Of a stretch of DNA of 64,000 bases, positions 58,861-64,000 are shown in pieces. Where the stretch lies: positions 26,937 to 90,936 of the forward strand of contig CAZSAT010000011.1 in the NCBI GenBank assembly GCA_964604675.1, in the 5' to 3' direction. The number at the start of each line of letters is the position of its first letter. Position 1 is the stretch's first letter. Origin of the DNA: CAZSAT01 sp964604675 (GTDB taxonomy: Bacteria; Myxococcota_A; UBA796; CAJQPC01). The notes beneath the pieces are model-generated. The model saw only the letters and a list, made by a program, of their open reading frames with translations, was not told where the DNA came from and searched no databases. The position numbers were made by a program, and so were the translations under genes.

Positions 58861-60381
58861 TCAGTTCATCCGCCACTGGTTCACGAAGGTGAAGAAGTAG
58901 AAGGGGTGGATGACGACGTCGCTGACCCGCGTCGAGAGCGCCGCGTAGCTGTCCAGCGTCCAGAGGAAGATCATCGGCTGGTCCTGGGCCACCACGGCGT
59001 GCAGCTCGCGGAGCGCCGCCTTCTTGGCGAAGGGGTCGCTGGCGTCTCTCGCGGTGTCGAGCAGCTCGTCTACCCGCTCGCTCTCGTAGCCGCCGAAGTT
59101 GCGCAAGCCGTCAGAGTGCAGCTGCTCGTGCACGTCTTCGTTCCGGTCGAAGGACCACTGGGACAGGATCGCGTCGAAGTCGCGTTCGCGCCAGACCCGG
59201 GACTTCCACGCGGCCTCGTCGAGGAAGTCCACCGAGACCTCCACCCCGTGGTTCTGGAGCTGGCTCTGGAGGTTGATCACCACCTCCTGGCTGCTCTCGA
59301 GGGTCTGGTGGGCGTTGAGGGTGAAGGTGAGCGCTTCACCGTCGCGCATCCAGGCCCCCGAGCTGTTGTCGAAGCCCGCCTCCTGCAGCAGCCGTGACGC
59401 CTCGCCGGGGTCGTAGCCGTCGTAGGGCACGTCGTGGTTGTAGAACGGGGAGCTCTTCACGAAGGGACCGCTGAGCACCTCTCCCGTGCCCACGGGGGCG
59501 AGCAGGGCGTCGACGTCGATGAGCATCGACAGCGCACTGCGCACGCGCACGTCGTCGAACGGCGCCCGTTCGAGGTTGAAGCCGACGTACCACCAGGAGT
59601 TGGTCTGGTAGGGGTAGAGCTCCACCTTGCGGTTGTTCTGGAGCACGGCGAGATCGCGCGGGAGGACGCGGACCAGCGCCTCGAGGCTCTCGTAGAGCAG
59701 GAGCTTGGCCTGGTAGTTCTTGTCGGACACCTCGCGCATGACCAGCTCGGAGATCCCCACGCCGCCGTCGAAGGTGCTGTGAGGGGTGAAGCTGATCGAG
59801 TTGTCGTCGTTGAAGCGTGCGAGTCGGTACGGGCCGCTTCCCACCGGGTTGGTCCGGAAGGCGTCGGACCGGCTGACGGTGGTGCTGTCGAAGGCGTGCC
59901 TGGGCAGGATCTTGAAGTAGAGCTTGTCCTCGGGCGTGGCCTGCGGCGTGGTGAACGTGAGGCGCACGGTGCCGCTGTCCACCGCGGTGGCTTCGTCGAT
60001 CCACGACACCCGCCCCGCTTCGGTGGAGAGGGTGTCGTCGTCGCGCATCGCCTCGATCGTGAAGACCACGTCGTCGGCGGTGACGGGCTGGCCGTCGTGC
60101 CAACGAAGGTCGGGCTTCAGCGACAGCTCCATGCTCAGCTGATCGTCCGCCAGAGAGGCGTAGGCCACCAGCGCGGGGCTGGTCGCCAGGTCCTGGTCGT
60201 CGGTGTAGAGGCCGGAGAACAGGAGCTCGTTGACCCTGGCCTCGGACATCGTGGTCGTGAACAAGGGGTTCACGATCGCCGGGGCGAGGTCCTCGGCGTA
60301 GCGCAGGCCCTGGCCGGCGGCGGGAAGCGCCACGAGGGCGACCCCCACGAGTGCGGCTGCTGCGAACGTCTTGCGTGCCAC
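58861..60381 (-). CDS. peptide ABC transporter substrate-binding protein (family 5)
   Basis: About 506 residues from GTG 60381 with an ordinary Sec signal (MARKTFAAAALVGVALVALPAAGQG), the best-charged signal in this operon. The family-5 solute-binding fold is shown by LKPDLRWHDGQPVTADDVVFT near residue 90, NPVGSGPYRLARF near 180 and RSALSMLIDVDALL near 280. It captures peptides (or nickel/heme-type ligands) in the periplasm and hands them to the DppBC-like channel. Confidence 0.95.
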   Translation of the reverse strand: MARKTFAAAALVGVALVALPAAGQGLRYAEDLAPAIVNPLFTTTMSEARVNELLFSGLYTDDQDLATSPALVAYASLADDQLSMELSLKPDLRWHDGQPVTADDVVFTIEAMRDDDTLSTEAGRVSWIDEATAVDSGTVRLTFTTPQATPEDKLYFKILPRHAFDSTTVSRSDAFRTNPVGSGPYRLARFNDDNSISFTPHSTFDGGVGISELVMREVSDKNYQAKLLLYESLEALVRVLPRDLAVLQNNRKVELYPYQTNSWWYVGFNLERAPFDDVRVRSALSMLIDVDALLAPVGTGEVLSGPFVKSSPFYNHDVPYDGYDPGEASRLLQEAGFDNSSGAWMRDGEALTFTLNAHQTLESSQEVVINLQSQLQNHGVEVSVDFLDEAAWKSRVWRERDFDAILSQWSFDRNEDVHEQLHSDGLRNFGGYESERVDELLDTARDASDPFAKKAALRELHAVVAQDQPMIFLWTLDSYAALSTRVSDVVIHPFYFFTFVNQWRMN

Positions 60382-60385
60382 CTTC

Positions 60386-61612
60386 TCAGTTCTCCTTGCT
60401 GTCGCCCTGACGGTCCAGCCCCTCGAGGACGGCGAGGTCCCCGACGAGCTCGTCCACGCCGGCCACAGTGGGCAGCAGGTCGGTGAGGACCTGCAGAGCG
60501 TCCAACGCTTCGCGAGTATGCCCCGTGCGGAGGTTCGCCTCCGCGAGAGCTGCGTAAAGTCCCGGGGCGTTGACGGGGCTCACCTCGCGGGGATGCTCGA
60601 GATCGAGCGCGAGCTGAGCGTAGGCCTGGGCCTGGCGTGGATGCCCGGCCCGAAGAGCCTGGCGCGCGCGGTCCAAGAGGACCTGGGCCCGGAATCCCGG
60701 CACGAGCCGGAGCTGCAGGAGCAGCTCGCGACCCTCGTCGGAGACTTCGTCGTGCAGGCGCTTGGCCCAGGGGTCGAGCTTGGCGTCGAGGGCCCGAACC
60801 CAGGAGCGCGCCGCTTCGGCTTCGTCGGCGTCACCAGCCTCGAGCGACAGCCCGAGCGGCTGCCAGACCGAAGCGGCGTCGCAGGCACCCTGGTCGTCGA
60901 GCGCGGGGCAGGGCGAGAACAGCACGGCCGCGAGGCCTTCGACCGTGCCTGCGGCGGCGCGGTGGGCGGTGGCGAGGGTGCGGTGCGCCATCGGATCGTG
61001 GAACAGCCGTTCGTGACCGTCGGCGTGCTCGCGGAGCACCGGGCTGCTGGCTCCGTCGCCCAGGTCACCAGCGTCGCCGTTGCCACGCCCGTCGATGTGA
61101 GCCTGCACGCGCTGCAGCCAGAAGTTGCCGTCGGGGGACGGTGCGTTCCCCGGGGGAGTGCCTGCCAGCGCGAGCGCGGCGCCGCGGATGTCGTCGTCGT
61201 CCGCACCCGACGCCCGGTGCAGCCAGCCTCGAGCGGTCTCCTGGTCACCGGCGTCCCACGCCGCGAGCCCGACGAAGAAGGGCAGGGCCGATCCCTCGGG
61301 CAGGCCGCTCCGGGCCTCCCAGCGCTTGCCGAGGCGCTGCCAGGCCTCGGCCTCGATGCGGGCCAGATCGTCGTGCAAGGCGGCCCGGGCCGCCGCGCCG
61401 CGCCGACCGGCCGTGGAGCCGTTGCCCTCGAGGCGGACGAGGTCGTGGTTGTGCACCATCACCCAGCCCGCCCGGTCATCGGCGATGGCGTCGGTGAAGC
61501 GGGCCGGGGAGCGGGCGATGGTCGCCACCCAGGTCCGATCGAGGGGGCCGAGCTCCTCGACGGTGTCCTCCGCAGCGTTCTCGCACGCTACGAGCGCGAG
61601 TGCGAACACCAT
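60386..61612 (-). CDS. helical (TPR-like) lipoprotein
   Basis: About 408 residues from ATG 61612. Signal MVFALALVAC is a very short lipobox. The rest is alpha-helical, with repeated pairs of ~35 residues (FFVGLAAWDAGDQETARGWL, LYAALAEANLRTGHTREALDAL), a TPR-like protein-binding surface. It stops four bases before the start of the substrate-binding protein gene, so it is cotranscribed with the importer and might help assemble or load it. Confidence 0.72.
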   Translation of the reverse strand: MVFALALVACENAAEDTVEELGPLDRTWVATIARSPARFTDAIADDRAGWVMVHNHDLVRLEGNGSTAGRRGAAARAALHDDLARIEAEAWQRLGKRWEARSGLPEGSALPFFVGLAAWDAGDQETARGWLHRASGADDDDIRGAALALAGTPPGNAPSPDGNFWLQRVQAHIDGRGNGDAGDLGDGASSPVLREHADGHERLFHDPMAHRTLATAHRAAAGTVEGLAAVLFSPCPALDDQGACDAASVWQPLGLSLEAGDADEAEAARSWVRALDAKLDPWAKRLHDEVSDEGRELLLQLRLVPGFRAQVLLDRARQALRAGHPRQAQAYAQLALDLEHPREVSPVNAPGLYAALAEANLRTGHTREALDALQVLTDLLPTVAGVDELVGDLAVLEGLDRQGDSKEN

Positions 61613-61618
61613 GGTCGG

Positions 61619-62041
61619 CTACTCGCCTTCGTAGGTGGCGCCGGACGACTGGCTTCGGTCCGGGTACTGGCCGGGATCGATGTCCGCCTCGGTCCCGGAG
61701 ACGCGGATGGTGTCTTCCTTGAGCACGATGGGCTCGAGCAGCAGCTCGCCGCGCTTGTAGTAGAGGCTGGTGTCGGCGATGTGGTAGCCGACCTTGAAGG
61801 CTTCGACCGAGTAGTCGGACTTCTTGTCGAGCTTGACGCGCTCGCCGGCCTCGTCACGCAGGTAGTCGATGGTGAACGCGCCCGCCTGGTCGCTGACGAG
61901 CTGCACGTTGCCTGGCTCGACGGTGATGATCACGCGCTCGAGGGCCTGCCCGTTGCGGTCGACGATGGTGCCGCTGATCTGGTGCGACGCACAGCCCACG
62001 GTGGCGAGGAGCAAGACACTGGTGACCAGGACGCGCTTCAC
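61619..62041 (-). CDS. carboxypeptidase-regulatory-like lipoprotein
   Basis: About 140 residues from GTG 62041, which overlaps the upstream stop as GTGA. Here the signal (MKRVLVTSVLLLATVGC) is of normal length with Lys-Arg. The mature domain has the beta-sandwich carboxypeptidase regulatory-like pattern: ISGTIVDRNGQALERVIITVE, SDQAGAFTIDYL and a third strand after VEAFKVGYH. Such domains are structural and carbohydrate- or protein-binding. A six-base gap to the next gene suggests cotranscription. Confidence 0.8.
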   Translation of the reverse strand: MKRVLVTSVLLLATVGCASHQISGTIVDRNGQALERVIITVEPGNVQLVSDQAGAFTIDYLRDEAGERVKLDKKSDYSVEAFKVGYHIADTSLYYKRGELLLEPIVLKEDTIRVSGTEADIDPGQYPDRSQSSGATYEGE

Positions 62042-63999
62042 TGGAGCCTCGCCAGGGTCTCACGGAGCAGCTCCACCTTCTGCTCACCGGTCGCGGCGAG
62101 ATCGCTCCGCCGGTCGCCGGTGTAGCGGATGTAGGCCTCCCAGGCATCGATGGCCTGCTGGAGAAGCTCCGTGTCGTTGGGGTTGTCGTAGAAGAGCCCC
62201 TGCCAGCCGGCGGCCTGGACCTCGTAGATCTCCGCCTTGGTGTCGAACATCAGCTCGGGCGGAATCCGGGCCCAGTACTGCTCCGCGCTGCGGCTCTTGT
62301 CGAGCGCGGACTGCCAGGCCTTCTGGTTCGCGAGCAGCTTGCCCTGCTTCGCGAGGTAGACCGGGTTGTAGTGGTTCTCGGGAAGCGCCATCAGCTGGTC
62401 GAGGTACCGACCCATGCCGCGGCTGTCGCCGTTGCGCTCGGCGTTCATCAAGAGCAGTGCGCGCGAGCGGGTGTAGGCCGCGTCGCGGGTCTCCACCATC
62501 TCGAGCATCATGATCTCCGACGCGCTCAAGCGACCGGAAGCCGCCTTGTCCCGGTAGATCTCCACGTCGGTGGTCTCGAAGTCCTGGTCGTCCTCGAGGT
62601 CGAACGACGCATCTGCGATCGGGTCGTCGCTCCAGTCCATCGCGGTGACCGAGCGCGTCGACGTGCTCGGCGCGTCACTCCCCGCCCGGTACGAGCTGCC
62701 GTTCCCGGTCGAGCTCCCCCGTGACGACGAAGCCTGCGACCCCGATGAGCGGGTCGTGGACGAGGACGAACCGCGCGTGGCAGCGCCGCTGCCGGTGGTG
62801 GTCACGAGCTCGGGCGCAGCGCGGGCCGCGAGGGTGCGGTCCTCGACCTCCTCGACCTCCTCGACCTCCTCGACCTCCTCGACCTCCTCGGGTTCCGGCT
62901 GTGGCGCGGCGAGTGCCGGTGGCTCGGGTTCGACCGGCTCCACGACCGCGACCGCTTCCGGCTCGTCGTCACCGCCGAAGATCAGGAGCGCCATGGCCGC
63001 GATGGTCGCGAGCACGATGCCGCCGGCCAGCAGCAGCGGCAGCAGCGCAACCTTCTTCTTCTCCGGCGGCTCGTCCTGGACGCCGAAGGTGGGGGGGGCG
63101 ATGGCTGGCGGGGCCAGCTCGGCGGGCACCGGCTGCGCGCGGGACACGGGTGGCGGCAGGGCCTGCCCCCGGAGGCCCGGTTCGGGCGCCGAAGGTGGCG
63201 GCACCGCGGCAACGGGCACCGGAGCGGCGACGGGCGGAGGGGCTGCCTCGTCGACCAGCCGGGTGACGGGGCGACCTGGAGGGGGCGGGCCTGGCTGGGG
63301 CAGGGCGGCCGTGACCTCGTCGTTGCCCACGGGGGCCGCCGCTACGGGCGGCACGGGTGCGGCTGCGACCTGGGGCAGCGGGGCCGGCGTGCCCGGTGAG
63401 ACGGGCACCGGCGGGGGCCCGTCCATCTCCGGCGTGAGCGTTGGGCTGGAGCGCAGCTGCGGGTCGCCGACACCGGCTGGCATCGGCGGTGCCGGGGGGA
63501 TCGACGCGGCCTTCGAAGCCGGTGCGATCAGGGTAGCGTCGGCTGGCCCCACCGCGGCTTCCTGGAAGTCGGTCGCCGGCTCGTCGATCGACTCCACCTC
63601 GGGCACCGGCGGTAGCGCCGTCGTGGACCGCTCCCGCGCGGCCCGTTCCGCCAGCGCGGCGGCGGCGAGGGCAGCGGTGGTCGAGGGATCCACGGGGTCG
63701 ATGCGCGTGGGGGGATCCTCGTCGGCCGGTCCGCCGGCCTCCGAGCCACGATCGATCTGGATGGGACGCGCGGTCTGCACGACCGGTGGTGCCTTGGCGG
63801 GGGCGGACGGTGGGCGCACGCGGGTGTGGGTGCCGTCGTCGTCCAGCACGGGGCGCAGCATGCGCTTGACGTCGGCCGCCGTCCTGATACCGCTTTCGGT
63901 AACCAGCAAGTGGCCCTCAGGAAGCATCGGCTGCAGCCGCTCGCTGGTCGCCAACGATGTCTCAAATGTATTCAGATCCCGATTATTAACCCCGATCAC
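62038..63999 (-). CDS. Pro/Ala-rich transmembrane protein with TPR-like tail (5' partial, chimeric start)
   Basis: The frame is open to the right edge, with 653 residues visible. The first ~47 match the C-terminal part of indole-3-glycerol phosphate synthase and are probably joined in error or fused (see that entry). Then come ~250 residues of Pro/Ala/Val linker (PPVPVSPGTPAPLPQVAAAP), one membrane helix (LLLAGGIVLATIAAMALLIFG, near residue 335), an EEV repeat, a Ser/Thr patch and a helical TPR-like C-terminal region (~490-653: SRALLLMNAERNGDSRGMGRY). The design recalls myxobacterial zinc-ribbon or kinase-like linker proteins but no catalytic domain is visible. It overlaps the lipoprotein gene at 62041 by four bases and is thus the first gene of the importer operon. 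Confidence 0.7.
   Translation of the reverse strand: MIGVNNRDLNTFETSLATSERLQPMLPEGHLLVTESGIRTAADVKRMLRPVLDDDGTHTRVRPPSAPAKAPPVVQTARPIQIDRGSEAGGPADEDPPTRIDPVDPSTTAALAAAALAERAARERSTTALPPVPEVESIDEPATDFQEAAVGPADATLIAPASKAASIPPAPPMPAGVGDPQLRSSPTLTPEMDGPPPVPVSPGTPAPLPQVAAAPVPPVAAAPVGNDEVTAALPQPGPPPPGRPVTRLVDEAAPPPVAAPVPVAAVPPPSAPEPGLRGQALPPPVSRAQPVPAELAPPAIAPPTFGVQDEPPEKKKVALLPLLLAGGIVLATIAAMALLIFGGDDEPEAVAVVEPVEPEPPALAAPQPEPEEVEEVEEVEEVEEVEDRTLAARAAPELVTTTGSGAATRGSSSSTTRSSGSQASSSRGSSTGNGSSYRAGSDAPSTSTRSVTAMDWSDDPIADASFDLEDDQDFETTDVEIYRDKAASGRLSASEIMMLEMVETRDAAYTRSRALLLMNAERNGDSRGMGRYLDQLMALPENHYNPVYLAKQGKLLANQKAWQSALDKSRSAEQYWARIPPELMFDTKAEIYEVQAAGWQGLFYDNPNDTELLQQAIDAWEAYIRYTGDRRSDLAATGEQKVELLRETLARLQ
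62841..62890. repeat. nine-base tandem repeat coding EEV
   Basis: About five copies of CCTCGACCT on the plus strand code (Glu-Glu-Val) on the minus strand, next to a Pro/Glu linker. Length variation by slippage is likely. Confidence 0.8.
63860..63999 (-). other. trpC-like fragment joined in frame (possible assembly chimera)
   Basis: Residues 1-46 of the last reading frame, VIGVNNRDLNTFETSLATSE to SGIRTAADVKRM, match the C-terminal beta-alpha core of indole-3-glycerol phosphate synthase (TrpC). The first ~50 bases are AT-rich (AATAATCGGGATCTGAATAC), unlike the rest of the window, and TrpC homology stops at about 63860. The remaining TrpC sequence (the region after SGIRT) is missing. Confidence 0.7.
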
Positions 64000-64000
64000 G

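Noticed and set aside
1..64000. tRNA, rRNA, insertion sequences, attachment sites
   Set aside because: No cloverleaf-like or rRNA-like sequence, transposase motif, terminal inverted repeats or target duplications were seen in the short gaps or genes.

Overview
The window is a GC-rich, gene-packed piece of a bacterial chromosome, most likely from the Myxococcota (myxobacteria and relatives) or a close uncultured lineage. The signs are two Ser/Thr kinases with cytoplasmic catalytic domains and extracytoplasmic tails, many PEGA domains, TPR lipoproteins, two MYXO-CTERM-like C-termini (a Cys/Gly patch, a hydrophobic stretch, then RRRR), lamin-tail domains, an Asp-rich thrombospondin-type-3 array and MopE/FG-GAP and RCC1 surface lipoproteins. 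I see no rRNA, tRNA, insertion sequence, phage gene or CRISPR array. No intergenic space exceeds about 150 bases, and many neighbouring genes overlap by 1 to 4 bases. This is an assembled draft: ten N interrupt recB (23953-23962), and the last ~140 bases look like a different gene (trpC) joined on.

Layout. 1-3.5 kb: a partial TPR/PEGA protein, a PEGA-tailed Ser/Thr kinase and a small lipoprotein. 3.5-10.1 kb: two radical-SAM/SPASM proteins (the second a tandem fusion whose second barrel has lost its cluster cysteines), a PEGA-like secreted protein and a glycosyltransferase fused to a long coiled coil. 10.1-12.5 kb: an RCC1 lipoprotein, a metallophosphoesterase and a PilZ-like protein. 12.5-30.6 kb: a long co-directional minus-strand block. 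Read in transcription order it is a Tat-exported phospholipase-C-type phosphoesterase, recC, recB, recD, a PLD-type nuclease-like lipoprotein, a ComEA-like helix-hairpin-helix outer-membrane protein, a triple lamin-tail-domain protein, a WD40 lipoprotein and class II DAHP synthase.

30.6-37.9 kb: an SGNH hydrolase, a one-heme cytochrome-like lipoprotein, an NTE-like patatin with two cyclic-nucleotide-binding domains, a MopE/FG-GAP lipoprotein, a YHS protein and an amidohydrolase. 37.9-46.2 kb: five plus-strand genes joined by four successive 4-base overlaps (kinase, OmpA-like, LysM-FecR, giant Ca-binding repeat protein, beta-barrel). These probably form one envelope or surface structure under kinase control. 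46.1-53.2 kb: a TPR lipoprotein, a small membrane protein, NAD synthetase, an M24-like protein, a lytic transglycosylase and an alpha/beta hydrolase. 53.2-64 kb: a minus-strand operon containing a complete Dpp/Opp-type peptide importer flanked by TPR, PEGA, beta-barrel and PD40 proteins.

Three things stand out. First, an apparent DNA-handling envelope operon lies directly behind recCBD. Second, the coupled kinase/OmpA/LysM/TSP3 operon looks like an undescribed surface apparatus. Third, about nineteen exported proteins start with extremely short signal sequences, most without a positive charge, while a few genes in the same window have ordinary ones. Functions are inferred from motifs read by eye; no database search was run.
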